64,000 bases of DNA from CADEDH01 sp963732695 (GTDB lineage Bacteria > Actinomycetota > Acidimicrobiia > Acidimicrobiales > SZUA-35), in the NCBI GenBank assembly GCA_963732695.1, contig CAVTAP010000021.1, positions 248,001 through 312,000 of the forward strand. The letters are read 5' to 3'. Below are positions 16,478 through 24,762 of this stretch, piece by piece. The stretch's first letter is position 1. Each line of letters begins with the position of its first letter. A model generated the notes under the pieces. That model did no database searches. It was not told the DNA's origin and saw only the letters and a list, made by a program, of their open reading frames with translations. A program made the translations under genes and the position numbers.

Positions 16478-17644
16478 TCAGCGAAGCCGGGGGGCGTAGG
16501 TGGGCGGGTTCAGCGTGGGCGGCCCGGCCTCCAGGTCCACCCCCAGCAACAGGGCGGCTCCCGACACACCCTCGCCCCGGGCGGCGGCGGCATCGATGGC
16601 GGCCACCGCCGCCACCGTGTCGAGGTCGTTGTCGAGGGCGGCCCGGACCTCGTCCAGCGCCCCCTCCCCCACCCCGGCCTCCAGCCACCGCTCCAGGCGG
16701 GCGGCGGCGTTGGGCATGATGTGATCGTTCCACTCCCACTCGGTGCGGTAGTGGTTGTTGACGATGCCGAGGCGGATGGCCCGGGTGTCGTACTTCTGGC
16801 GCAGGTCGCTCACGAACACCAGGTTCCCCAGCGACTTCGACATCTTCTCGCCGTCCATCCGCACCATGGCCTGGTGCATCCAGTGGCGCACGAAGGGCTC
16901 GCCGGTGGCCGCCTCGGACTGGGCCGACTCGCATTCGTGGTGGGGGAAGATCAGGTCGCTCCCGCCGCCGTGGAGGTCGATCGTCATGCCCAGCTCCCGG
17001 AGGGCCAGGGCCGAGCATTCGATGTGCCAGCCCGGCCGGCCCGGCCCCCACAGCGTCTCCCACGCCGGCTCGCCTTCGGCCGAGGGCTGCCACAGCACGA
17101 AATCGAGCGGGTCCCGCTTGTTGGGGTCGTTGGGGTTGCCGCCCCGCTCGGCCGCCAGCTGGAGCATGGTCTCGCGGTCGTAGCCCGAGATCTCGCCGAA
17201 GCGGGGCCAGGAGCTCACGTCGAAATAGACGGCGCCGCCGGCCTGATAGGCGTGGCCGCTCTCCAGCACCATGCCGATGAAGCCCCGGATGTCGGCGATG
17301 GCCGAGGTGGCCCGGGGCTCGCTCCACGACGGGATCATCCCCAGGGCCGCCATGTCGTCGTCGAAGCGGGCGGTCTCGGCCGCCGCCAGGTCGAGGTAGT
17401 GGACGTCGAGCTCGCGTGCCTTACGCAGCAGGTCGTCGTCGACGTCGGTGACGTTGCGCACGCAGCGGGTCTCGTGGCCCAGGTCGCGCAACCGGCGCTG
17501 GAGCACGTCGTAGCCGACGTAGACGGCGGCGTGGCCCAGGTGGGTGGCGTCGTAGGGCGTGATCCCGCAGGTGTACATGAGGACGACGTCGCCGACCTCG
17601 AACGGGACGATGGTCCGACGGGCCGTGTCGTAGAGCTTCATCAC
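16478..17644 (-). CDS. mshC: MshC, cysteine:GlcN-Ins ligase of mycothiol biosynthesis
   Basis: MshC joins cysteine to glucosaminyl-inositol in an ATP-dependent step of mycothiol synthesis. The 388-residue protein resembles CysRS but carries MshC-specific features: TCGITPYDATHLGHA (about 25-39; CysRS has CGPTVYD..H.GNAR), GPGRPGWHIECSALAL and the zinc/adenylate region LHGGGSDLIFPHHE, then EKMSKSLGN. It lacks the longer C-terminal anticodon domain of CysRS. GTG 17642-17644 is chosen because TACCCT stands exactly 7 nt upstream; ATG 17641 is the next codon. It implies that the organism makes mycothiol. A housekeeping CysRS role is less likely but cannot be fully excluded. Confidence 0.88.
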   Translation of the reverse strand: MMKLYDTARRTIVPFEVGDVVLMYTCGITPYDATHLGHAAVYVGYDVLQRRLRDLGHETRCVRNVTDVDDDLLRKARELDVHYLDLAAAETARFDDDMAALGMIPSWSEPRATSAIADIRGFIGMVLESGHAYQAGGAVYFDVSSWPRFGEISGYDRETMLQLAAERGGNPNDPNKRDPLDFVLWQPSAEGEPAWETLWGPGRPGWHIECSALALRELGMTIDLHGGGSDLIFPHHECESAQSEAATGEPFVRHWMHQAMVRMDGEKMSKSLGNLVFVSDLRQKYDTRAIRLGIVNNHYRTEWEWNDHIMPNAAARLERWLEAGVGEGALDEVRAALDNDLDTVAAVAAIDAAAARGEGVSGAALLLGVDLEAGPPTLNPPTYAPRLR

Positions 17645-17651
17645 AGCCGGA

Positions 17652-17657
17652 AGGGTA
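17652..17657 (-). promoter_or_regulatory. -10 box of mshC (leaderless)
   Basis: TACCCT on the minus strand, 7 nt before GTG 17644; this spacing decides the start by one codon. Confidence 0.6.
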
Positions 17658-17701
17658 CCGCCCGGCCGTGATCCGGTCCCAGGCGACGGAAGGTACGGAC
17701 C

Positions 17702-17716
17702 CGATGGTAACCATCG
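17702..17716. promoter_or_regulatory. Perfect 15-bp palindrome between mshC and fabI, candidate operator
   Basis: CGATGGT-A-ACCATCG has 7-bp arms around one base, 24 nt before the fabI start and about 60 nt from the mshC start. The size and symmetry fit a dimeric repressor such as a TetR-type fatty-acid regulator; no such regulator is adjacent. Confidence 0.5.
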
Positions 17717-17740
17717 CGGGGTGGCCCAAGTCTGAGTGGC

Positions 17741-18508
17741 GTGGGTCTCCTGGACGGAAAGAAACTGCTCATCACCGGTGTGCTGACCGACGACTCGCTG
17801 GCCTTCGGGGTGGCGCAGCTCGCTCAGCGGGAAGGGGCCGAAGTGGCCCTCACCGGGTTCGGCCGGGGCCTGCGGCTCACCGAGCGGACGGCACGCAAGC
17901 TCGACAGCCCGGTGGAGGTCCACGAGCTAGACATCACCGACCCCGCTCACGGTGAGGCCCTCCGGGCCACGCTGAGCGAGCGGTGGGGCCGCCTCGACGG
18001 TGCCCTCCACTCCATCGGGTTCGCCCCCGAGTCGTGCCTGGGCGACGACTTCTTCGCCCCCACCTGGGACGACGTGTCGGTGGCGGTGCACGTGTCGGCC
18101 TACTCGCTGCGTTCCCTGTCCGACATCGTGACCCCGCTCATGCCCGACGGCGGCTCGTTGGTTGGCCTCACGTTCGACGCCACCGTCTCGTGGCCGGCCT
18201 ACAACTGGATGGGTATGGCCAAGGCGGCGCTGGAGTCGCTCAACCGGTACCTGGCCCGGGAGCTCGGCCCCCGCCAGATCCGCTGCAACCTGGTGGCGGC
18301 GGGGCCGATGCGCACGATCGCGGCCAAGTCGATCCCCGGGTTCGCCGCCTTCGAGGCGGAATGGGTCAAGCGGGCGCCGCTGGGATGGGACGTGAACAAC
18401 GCCGAGGGCGTGTCACGGGCCTGCGTGGCGTTGCTGTCCGACTGGTTCCCCCAGACCACCGGCTCCATCGTCCACGTCGACGGCGGCTTCCACTCCATCG
18501 GCGCGTAA
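17741..18508 (+). CDS. fabI: Enoyl-[acyl-carrier-protein] reductase, InhA/FabI type
   Basis: This NADH-dependent reductase performs the last step of each fatty-acid elongation cycle. The 255-residue SDR protein starts MGLLDGKKLLITGVLTDDSLAFG, very like mycobacterial InhA, and has the catalytic Y154-x6-K161 (YNWMGMAK) and the substrate-loop region around residues 190-210 (GPMRTIAAKSIPGF). The GTG start at 17741 matches the conserved N-terminus; no strong ribosome site is visible. It is a single plus-strand gene divergent from mshC, with a 15-bp palindrome between them that may be its operator. Confidence 0.95.
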   Translation: MGLLDGKKLLITGVLTDDSLAFGVAQLAQREGAEVALTGFGRGLRLTERTARKLDSPVEVHELDITDPAHGEALRATLSERWGRLDGALHSIGFAPESCLGDDFFAPTWDDVSVAVHVSAYSLRSLSDIVTPLMPDGGSLVGLTFDATVSWPAYNWMGMAKAALESLNRYLARELGPRQIRCNLVAAGPMRTIAAKSIPGFAAFEAEWVKRAPLGWDVNNAEGVSRACVALLSDWFPQTTGSIVHVDGGFHSIGA

Positions 18509-18518
18509 ACGAGCAGAA

Positions 18519-18944
18519 CTACCCGTGGTGGAGGCCGGCGGCGGTGACGCCGGCGATGCAGATGGCTTCGTCCTCGTCGCCGGTGCCGCCGGAGGCCCCG
18601 ACCGAGCCGATGATCGTGCCGCTGGCGTCCTTGATGACGACGGCCCCCGGTTGGGGCAGGAACTTGCCCTGGGCGGTGGCCGAGAGCGACACGAAGAAGT
18701 TGGGGTTGTCGGCCGCCCGCTGGGCCAGCACCCGGCTGGCCACCCCCATGCCCACCGCTCCCCAGGCCTTGCCGGTGGCCACGTCGATGCGGAACATCGA
18801 GGCGCCGTCCTGGCGCTGGGCCGAGCGCACCGCCCCTGATTCGTCGAGCACCACCACGCCCATGGGGGCGTAGCCGGCCTCGGCCGAGGCGGCCAGCGCG
18901 GCGTCGATGATGGCGTTGGCCTGGGCCAGGGTCAGTGCGGGCAT
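18519..18944 (-). CDS. GlcG/HbpS-like (DUF336) protein
   Basis: A small 141-residue protein of the GlcG/HbpS-like family (Pfam 'haem-degrading', formerly DUF336), with the typical opening LTLAQANAIIDAALAASAEAG, MGVVVLDESGAVRSAQRQDGAS and the Gly-rich end IIGSVGASGGTGDEDEAICIAG. Members bind haem or small ligands; the biochemical role is usually unknown. There is no signal peptide. It ends 11 nt from the convergent fabI stop and starts 13 nt after the M23 peptidase stop, so it is probably expressed with that gene. Confidence 0.85.
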   Translation of the reverse strand: MPALTLAQANAIIDAALAASAEAGYAPMGVVVLDESGAVRSAQRQDGASMFRIDVATGKAWGAVGMGVASRVLAQRAADNPNFFVSLSATAQGKFLPQPGAVVIKDASGTIIGSVGASGGTGDEDEAICIAGVTAAGLHHG

Positions 18945-18957
18945 GGGCCCATCCTCG

Positions 18958-20040
18958 TCAGTACTTGGCGCCGGAGCAAACGGCGGCGGAATCGATGAAG
19001 GGGTTGATGGCCGGCCGCTTGCGCCCGCCGGGATGGATCTCGAAGTGCAGGTGGGGGATCCCCTTGGCGTTGCCGGTGTCGCCCACGTAGCCGATGACCT
19101 CGCCCACCTTGACCTGGCCCGACTTGCCGTAGCGGGACAGGTGGGTGCCGTAGTAGTAGTTGCCGTCGTCGCCGGTGAGGTGGAACGACTTGCCGCCCAG
19201 GCTGTTGTCGCGCAACTCCACGGTGCCCGACACCGGCGCCACCACCGGCGTGCCGATCTTGGCCATGATGTCCACCCCCTCGTGGCGGCGGCCGCCGGAG
19301 CGGGCGAAGCCCCACGAGTCGATGAAGTTGTGGGCCCCGTCCACCGGGCAGGTGTCGAGGTAGTACCCCTGGCGCTTGCCCTTGTACTGGGAGCGCACCG
19401 AGGCCTGGGCCGACAGCGACGCCGCCTGGTTCTGCAACCGCCGCTCCTCCAGGTCGCCCAGCACCGCCAGCTCCTGGTTCAGCTCGGCGTTGAGGCTGTC
19501 GATCGTGGCCTGGACCACCGAGACCCGATCGGCCCGCAGGGCCAACTCGGCCTCTTCGATCTCCAGGTCCTTGCGCAGGTTGCGGTACTTGTCGAAGCTC
19601 TGGAGGTCATTGGTGACGGCCACGTCGCCCAACGTCGTCATCCGGATGCTCTTGTTGATCTCGTCGGCCGCCAACAGGCCGGTGGGGATCTCGCTCATCT
19701 GGTAGCTGGCGATGGCGTTGCTGAGCGTCTGCTGGCCCATCGTGTCGGCATCGTCCTGCAACTCCTGGGTGGCGGCGGTGGCCGCATCCAGGTCCACCTG
19801 GGCCGCCTCGAGCTGGGCCGTGGCCGCCGACAGCTCCTTGTTGGTCACGTCGATCATGAGGCGGACCTCGTCGAGCGAGACGGCCTTGGTCGACAGCACC
19901 TCGGGGCCGGGAGCGGCCTGCGACACCGCGGCGATGCCCTTGGGGCGATGATCAGCTGCCGATGGGGCGGCCAGGTCGACCCCGAACCACACCATGGCGA
20001 CCACCGCTGCGACCGCTGTTCTGCGACCTGCCAAGCGCAC
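18958..20040 (-). CDS. Secreted M23 peptidase with coiled-coil region
   Basis: This is predicted to be an exported peptidoglycan endopeptidase or an activator of one (EnvC/NlpD-like layout). The 360-residue protein has a signal peptide (about 1-29, ending PSAA), a long helical coiled-coil section (about 50-210, rich in Glu/Gln/Leu, ASLSAQASV) and a C-terminal M23 LytM domain with zinc-site motifs RHEGVDI and HLHFEIHP, so it looks catalytically competent. The GTG start at 20040 lies 8 nt after TACCCT. Just upstream is a palindrome CGCGTTCGCAACGCG. A second protein of this design is at 23389-24660. Confidence 0.92.
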   Translation of the reverse strand: MRLAGRRTAVAAVVAMVWFGVDLAAPSAADHRPKGIAAVSQAAPGPEVLSTKAVSLDEVRLMIDVTNKELSAATAQLEAAQVDLDAATAATQELQDDADTMGQQTLSNAIASYQMSEIPTGLLAADEINKSIRMTTLGDVAVTNDLQSFDKYRNLRKDLEIEEAELALRADRVSVVQATIDSLNAELNQELAVLGDLEERRLQNQAASLSAQASVRSQYKGKRQGYYLDTCPVDGAHNFIDSWGFARSGGRRHEGVDIMAKIGTPVVAPVSGTVELRDNSLGGKSFHLTGDDGNYYYGTHLSRYGKSGQVKVGEVIGYVGDTGNAKGIPHLHFEIHPGGRKRPAINPFIDSAAVCSGAKY

Positions 20041-20048
20041 GGGGGCAC

Positions 20049-20070
20049 AGGGTAACGCGTTCGCAACGCG
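20049..20070 (-). promoter_or_regulatory. M23 gene -10 box plus adjoining palindrome
   Basis: TACCCT (20049-20054) lies 8 nt before the GTG. Directly upstream is CGCGTTCGCAACGCG (20056-20070), 6-bp arms around CGC, where a regulator would overlap the promoter spacer. The 13-mer ACGCGTTCGCAAC recurs at 55589-55601 before another wall-protein gene. Confidence 0.5.
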
Positions 20071-20103
20071 GAGCCGAGCCAGGCGGGCAGGACGCAGCGT
20101 TGT

Positions 20104-21225
20104 CTACCGGGCCTCGGCCGGGTCGGGGGCGGCGGGGGCCAGCAGGGCCCGCACCACCTCTTCCACCGAGATGATGGCCACCGGGCCGCCCTCGGTCACC
20201 ACCACCGCCATCTGCCGCTTCACCCGCCGCAAGGTGCGCAGGGTGTCGATCAGCGACCGGTCGGCCCGCACGATGGCCATGCTCCGCACCAGCTCCGGAG
20301 GGAGGGGCGAGAGGCGCTGCTCGGCCGGGATGGCCAGCAGGTCCCGGGCGTGCACATAGCCCACCACCCGCTGCTGGTCGGCCCCCACGATCGGCAGCCG
20401 CTCCCGCTCCGAGGCGGCCGCCACCCGTTCGGCCTGGGCCGCCGTGGCCCCCAGCCGGAGGGTGGCGATGGCGTCGAGCGGGGTGGCCACCTCCCCCACC
20501 GGACGGAGGGCGAAATCGAGGGCGCCGCTGAGCAACCGGGCGTCCCCGGCGTTGATCGAGCCCTCCTCCCCCGAATGGCTGACGATGGCGGCCAGCTCGG
20601 AGGCGGAATGGACGGCCACCAGCTCGTCCCGGGGCTCCACTCCCACCAGGCGGCACCCGGCGTTGGCCATGGCGTTGAGAAGGCGCACGAACGGACGGAA
20701 CAGGGCCAGGTAGGCCCGGTAGGGCAGCACCAACCAGGTCGTGACCTCGTCGGGTGCGGCCAGGGCCAGGTTCTTCGGCACCATCTCGCCCAACACCAGG
20801 TGGAGGAACACCACCACGGCCAGCGACACGCCCAGCCCCACGACGTGGAGCACCTGCTCCGACAGCACCCCGCCCAGGATCCACGCCACCACCGACTCGA
20901 AGGCCGGCTCGGCCACGTAGCCCAGCCCCAGGGACGCCATCGTGATCCCGAGCTGGGCCCCGGCCAGCTGCATCGACAGGTCCGACATCGAGGCCAGGGC
21001 GCCCTTCGAGCTGCGTCGTCCGGCCCGACGGGACGACTCGAAGGTGGACCGCTTGGCCGCCAGGATGGCGAACTCGTACGCCACGAACAGGCCGTTCAGC
21101 GCGATCAGCACCACGGCGGCAGCGAAGTACCAGGCCACGGTGGACGCCGGGAGATGCTCGGCGGCCGCCTCGGCGGTGTCGGCCGCCATCACCAGCAGGG
21201 GCGGGGCGCCAGGGGGAAGGATCAC
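20104..21225 (-). CDS. CNNM/CorC-family membrane protein (HlyC/CorC type), short form
   Basis: This is an integral membrane protein of the CNNM transporter domain family linked to divalent-cation (Mg/Co) efflux. The 373-residue protein has about four hydrophobic segments in 30-180 with GAQLGITMASLGLGYVAEP and GEMVPKNLALA, then a CBS pair (about 225-360; ERLPIVG, MAVVVTEGGPVAIISVEEVV). It lacks the C-terminal CorC/HlyC domain that its neighbour has. The GTG start overlaps the upstream gene's stop (GTGA), so the two are translated together and may form a heteromer. Confidence 0.9.
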   Translation of the reverse strand: MILPPGAPPLLVMAADTAEAAAEHLPASTVAWYFAAAVVLIALNGLFVAYEFAILAAKRSTFESSRRAGRRSSKGALASMSDLSMQLAGAQLGITMASLGLGYVAEPAFESVVAWILGGVLSEQVLHVVGLGVSLAVVVFLHLVLGEMVPKNLALAAPDEVTTWLVLPYRAYLALFRPFVRLLNAMANAGCRLVGVEPRDELVAVHSASELAAIVSHSGEEGSINAGDARLLSGALDFALRPVGEVATPLDAIATLRLGATAAQAERVAAASERERLPIVGADQQRVVGYVHARDLLAIPAEQRLSPLPPELVRSMAIVRADRSLIDTLRTLRRVKRQMAVVVTEGGPVAIISVEEVVRALLAPAAPDPAEAR

Positions 21226-22523
21226 GCACCCGCCTCACGGGGGGCCGTGAGCTGGAGGGAGGCGATGCGCAGCCCGTCCATCTCCACCACCTCGATGTGC
21301 CAGCCGTTCAGGTTCAGGCGGTCGCCGGCGGCCGGAATCCGGCCCAGCCGGTGCAGCACGAAGCCGGCCACGGTCTCGTACTCGCCCTCGGGCAGGTCGA
21401 GACCGCTGGCGTCGGCCACCTCGTCGAGATGGAGCGTGCCGGCCACCACGTAGACGCCGTCGAGCACTCCGGTGAGGGGATTGGCCGCCTCCTCGTCGTG
21501 CTCGTCGTCGACCTCCCCCACCATCTCCTCCAGCACGTCCTCCAGGGTGAGGATCCCGGCGGTGCCCCCGTGCTCGTCGATCACCACGGCCATCTCGGTA
21601 CCGGTGCGGCGGAAGTCGCCGAGGATGTCGACCAGGTCCCGGGTCTCGGGCACCACCAGCGGCTCGACCATGATCGTGGCCACCGATCGTCCGGCCCGTT
21701 CGGCCGGAGGAGTGGCGAAGATCGAGGTGATGCTCACCACCCCCCGCAGGTTGTCGAGGTCGCCGTCGTAGACCGGGTACCGGCTGTGCTGGATCTCGGC
21801 GGCGAAGGCGGCCAGCTCGGCCACGGTGGCCGTCACCGGCACCGCCTCCAGGTGGACCCGGGGGGTGAGGGCGTCGGCCGCCGTCTTGTCGCCGAAGCGC
21901 AGGGTGCGGGTGAGCAGGCTGTGCGACTCGGGATCGAGCGCCCCCGACTTGCCAGACGAGCGGATGAGGTACTCCAACTCCTCCAGCGAGCGGTGCACGT
22001 GGTGCTCCTCCCGCGGCTCGATGCCCACCAGGCGCACCAGGGCGTTGGCCGCCCCGTTGAACAGCGTGATCAGGGGCCAGAAGATGCCGTGCACGATCCG
22101 GGCCGCCGGCGCCAACACCTGCACGCTGGCCTCGGCGTGGGCGATGGCGATGTTCTTGGGGATGAGCTCACCGGCCACCATCTGGAACACGGTGGCCAGC
22201 AACAGGGCCAGCACCACCGACAGCCCGGAGCCCTCCCGGCCCGTGACCCGGGAGACGGCGGGGTCGATCAGGCGGCCCACCAGGGGCTCGGCCAGGTAGC
22301 CGAGCAGCAGGCTGGTGAAGGTGATGCCGAGCTGGGCCCCCGACAGGTGGAACGACATCCGCTTCAGCACCCCGACGGCAACCCGGGCCGGCCACCTACC
22401 CTGGTCGGCCAGGGTCTCCAGCCTGGACCGGTCGGCGGCGATGAGCGCGAACTCCACCGCCACGAAGAAGCCGCTGGCCGCGATCAGAAGTATGACGATG
22501 AGAAAGCCGAAAAGGATTGACAC
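21222..22523 (-). CDS. CNNM/CorC-family hemolysin-like protein, full-length
   Basis: The 433-residue partner of the preceding gene has an N-terminal CNNM membrane domain (GAQLGITFTSLLLGYLAEP; GELIPKNIAIA), two CBS repeats (SRYPVYDGDLDNLRGVVSI; MAVVIDEHGGTAGILTLEDVLEEMVGEV) and a C-terminal CorC/HlyC domain (YVVAGTLHLDEVADASG... GYVL-like GFVLHRLGRIP). Tandem pairs of one long and one short paralogue are frequent in actinobacteria. It is a likely Mg2+ or Co2+ efflux component; haemolysis is only a historical family name. Starts at GTG 22521-22523. Confidence 0.92.
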   Translation of the reverse strand: MSILFGFLIVILLIAASGFFVAVEFALIAADRSRLETLADQGRWPARVAVGVLKRMSFHLSGAQLGITFTSLLLGYLAEPLVGRLIDPAVSRVTGREGSGLSVVLALLLATVFQMVAGELIPKNIAIAHAEASVQVLAPAARIVHGIFWPLITLFNGAANALVRLVGIEPREEHHVHRSLEELEYLIRSSGKSGALDPESHSLLTRTLRFGDKTAADALTPRVHLEAVPVTATVAELAAFAAEIQHSRYPVYDGDLDNLRGVVSITSIFATPPAERAGRSVATIMVEPLVVPETRDLVDILGDFRRTGTEMAVVIDEHGGTAGILTLEDVLEEMVGEVDDEHDEEAANPLTGVLDGVYVVAGTLHLDEVADASGLDLPEGEYETVAGFVLHRLGRIPAAGDRLNLNGWHIEVVEMDGLRIASLQLTAPREAGA

Positions 22524-22558
22524 CAGCGAGGACTGACGAAGGCAACGGGGCGGGGCCC

Positions 22559-23371
22559 ATGCTAACCCCGGCGGCTGCCGGGGCTGTGTTGGAGCTGGCG
22601 GGCGTCGAGGTGCGGGTGGACGGCAACACGATCCTCACCGGGATCGACTGGCGGGTGGAGCGGGGCCAGCACTGGGTGGTGCTGGGGCCGAACGGCGGGG
22701 GCAAGTCCACCCTGCTCCGGATCGCCAGCCTGGCCCTGCACCCCAGCGTCGGCACCGTCCGGGTGCTGGGCCAGGAGCTGGGCCGGGTGGACGTGCGGCC
22801 GCTACGGGCCCGGATCGGCCTGGCCTCCACCGCCCTGGCCGAGCAGATGCGGGGCAGCCTCAGCGCCGAGGAGGTCGTGCGGTGCGGGCGCTTCGGGGCC
22901 CTGGAGCCGTGGTGGCACCGCTACGAGCCGGCCGACACCGAGCGGGCCGAGGCCCTGCTGGCCCAGGTCGGGCTGGACGGCTACGGCGATCGGCGGATGA
23001 TCTCGCTGTCGAGCGGGGAACGCCAGCGGGTGATGCTGGCCCGCACGCTGATGCCCCATCCCGAGCTCGTGCTGCTCGACGAGCCAACGGCCAACCTCGA
23101 CTTCGGCGGCCGGGAAGACCTGATCGACGCCCTCCAGCAGCTGGCGGCCGACCCCGCCTCCCCGCCCACGGTCCTGGTGATCCACCGGGTGGAGGACATC
23201 CCCGCCTCGGCCACCCACCTGCTGGCGCTGAAGGCGGCCCGGGTGGCGGCCCAGGGGCCGCTCGGGGCCACGCTCAGCGCCGGGCTGCTCAGCGACCTGT
23301 TCGGCCTTCCCGTACACCTCGACCGGGCCGGCACCCGCTGGGTCGCCTACCGGGACCCGTCGGCGGTCTGA
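22559..23371 (+). CDS. Stand-alone ABC ATP-binding protein (ModF/YlmA-like)
   Basis: The 270-residue ATPase has Walker A GPNGGGKST, signature LSSGERQRVMLARTL, Walker B LVLLDEPTANLD and the switch histidine in VLVIHRVED. The 'HRVEDIP' and 'THLLALKAARVAAQGP' ends are typical of the YlmA/ModF group of soluble ABC proteins with unknown partners. No permease is adjacent. I chose ATG 22559 since it follows GGGGCGGGG; a TTG at 22517 overlaps the divergent gene's start and is less likely. It is convergent with an M23 peptidase gene. Confidence 0.88.
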   Translation: MLTPAAAGAVLELAGVEVRVDGNTILTGIDWRVERGQHWVVLGPNGGGKSTLLRIASLALHPSVGTVRVLGQELGRVDVRPLRARIGLASTALAEQMRGSLSAEEVVRCGRFGALEPWWHRYEPADTERAEALLAQVGLDGYGDRRMISLSSGERQRVMLARTLMPHPELVLLDEPTANLDFGGREDLIDALQQLAADPASPPTVLVIHRVEDIPASATHLLALKAARVAAQGPLGATLSAGLLSDLFGLPVHLDRAGTRWVAYRDPSAV

Positions 23372-23388
23372 CCCGGGCCGGGTGGGGC

Positions 23389-24660
23389 TCAGTGGCCGGC
23401 GGCGGCGTCCCGCTGGGAGATGACGTTGAGCAGGGGGAACGGGTCCACAGCGTCGCCCCCGTTGGGGTGCAGCTCCAGGTGGAGGTGCGACGGGGTGGTG
23501 AGGGCGTTGCCCGTGTTGCCCACGTAGCCCAGCAGGGTGCCGGCCTCCACCAGCTGACCCTCCACCAGGTCGGGGGCGTGGGCCAGCAGATGGGCGTAGT
23601 ACCAGTCGGTCCCGCTCTCGCCGTGGAGCCACACGGTCAGGCCGCCCAGGCGGTTCGAGCCCACCTTGGTGACGACGCCCCGCTCGGCCGCCACCAGCGG
23701 GGTCCCGGCGGGGGCGAAGATGTCGATGCCCTGGTGCCAGTGGGCGTCGGGGGTACCGGGCATGCGGGGCGCCCCGAACGTGCCCACCAGGGGCCGCCCG
23801 TAGGGCCCGGCGATGGGGAACACCACGCCGTCGATGTAGATGGCGCTGCCGGCCTGGAAGGCCGCCAGCTCGTTCTCGGCCTGGCGGACGGCCACCGCCG
23901 CCCCCTCGGCCTGGGCCTCCAGGTCGGCCACGGAGGTCTCGGTGACGCGCAGCTCGTCGACGGTGGCCACCAGGTCGCCGCCGAGCTGGGTGCGTAGCTG
24001 GTGGTAGTCGTCGATGGCCACCGCGTCGGAGTCGAGCGCCACGCCCAGGAGGCGCTGGCGCACCTGGAGGTCGAGCACCGAGTCGTGATCGGCTGATTCG
24101 AGCGAGTGGAGCAGGGCCTCGTTGGCCCCGTCGTTGGACACGAAGGCGGCCACCGCCCGGTCCTTGAGCATGGCTTCGGCGTCCTGGAGGGCCTGGGTGG
24201 CCTGGAGGCTCTGGGCGTCGAGCGACTGCTGGCGGAGCTGGAGCTCCTTGCGGTGGCGCTTGGCGTCATGGGCCTGGCGGACCATCTCGGCCCGCATCCA
24301 GCGGACGTCGGCCAGCTTCTTCTCGGCCGCGGTCACGTTGCTGTGCAGGACCCGGGCCGGCAGGTAGGGCTTCTGCCCGTCGTACGCCCCCACCGGGGCG
24401 GGGACGGTGTCGGGGGTCGACGGAACGGTCTCGCCCGCCTCCTCGTTGACCAGAGGGTCGGTGGTGGTGGTGGCGTTGGGATCGGCGGTGGCCGCCGGGT
24501 CGGCGGCCGTGGTCGGCGGTGGGTCCTGGGCGGCGGCGGGGGCCACCGCGCCCGGGCCGGCCAGCGTCCAGGCCGATACCAGAGCGACGGCGAAGGCCGT
24601 GGCCAGGGGCGCGACAACGCAGCGGCGGCGGGTACGTCGGGTGGGGGCCATACGTGACAC
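23389..24660 (-). CDS. Secreted M23 peptidase with coiled-coil region, second copy
   Basis: The 423-residue exported protein has a signal peptide (about 1-45, AAAQD), a Pro/Thr/Asp-rich linker (46-90), a long coiled-coil segment (about 100-290) and an M23 domain with HWHQGIDIFAPAGTP and the HLHLELHP zinc motif. The layout parallels the gene at 18958 but sequence similarity is confined to domain architecture. It is expected to act on peptidoglycan or regulate an amidase during division. The first codon is GTG 24658-24660; ATG 24649-24651 three codons in is equally plausible. A strong hairpin lies just upstream (24701-24749). Confidence 0.9.
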   Translation of the reverse strand: MSRMAPTRRTRRRCVVAPLATAFAVALVSAWTLAGPGAVAPAAAQDPPPTTAADPAATADPNATTTTDPLVNEEAGETVPSTPDTVPAPVGAYDGQKPYLPARVLHSNVTAAEKKLADVRWMRAEMVRQAHDAKRHRKELQLRQQSLDAQSLQATQALQDAEAMLKDRAVAAFVSNDGANEALLHSLESADHDSVLDLQVRQRLLGVALDSDAVAIDDYHQLRTQLGGDLVATVDELRVTETSVADLEAQAEGAAVAVRQAENELAAFQAGSAIYIDGVVFPIAGPYGRPLVGTFGAPRMPGTPDAHWHQGIDIFAPAGTPLVAAERGVVTKVGSNRLGGLTVWLHGESGTDWYYAHLLAHAPDLVEGQLVEAGTLLGYVGNTGNALTTPSHLHLELHPNGGDAVDPFPLLNVISQRDAAAGH

Positions 24661-24700
24661 CCCATCGGCCCGACGGCCCGGTTCATGAGGCCCCCCGGCC

Positions 24701-24749
24701 GTTCTGGCGCGCCGAACCAGCGCTCAGCGCTGTTCAGGCGCGCCAGAAC
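24701..24749 (-). terminator. Strong nested hairpin downstream of birA
   Basis: A 13-bp perfect stem (GTTCTGGCGCGCC with GGCGCGCCAGAAC) encloses an inner stem GAAC(C)AGCGC-TCA-GCGCTGTTC. It lies 13 nt beyond the birA stop and about 40 nt before the next gene. No T-run follows on the minus strand. It is probably a GC-rich intrinsic terminator of birA. Confidence 0.65.
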
Positions 24750-24762
24750 CGGACGGCAGGAA

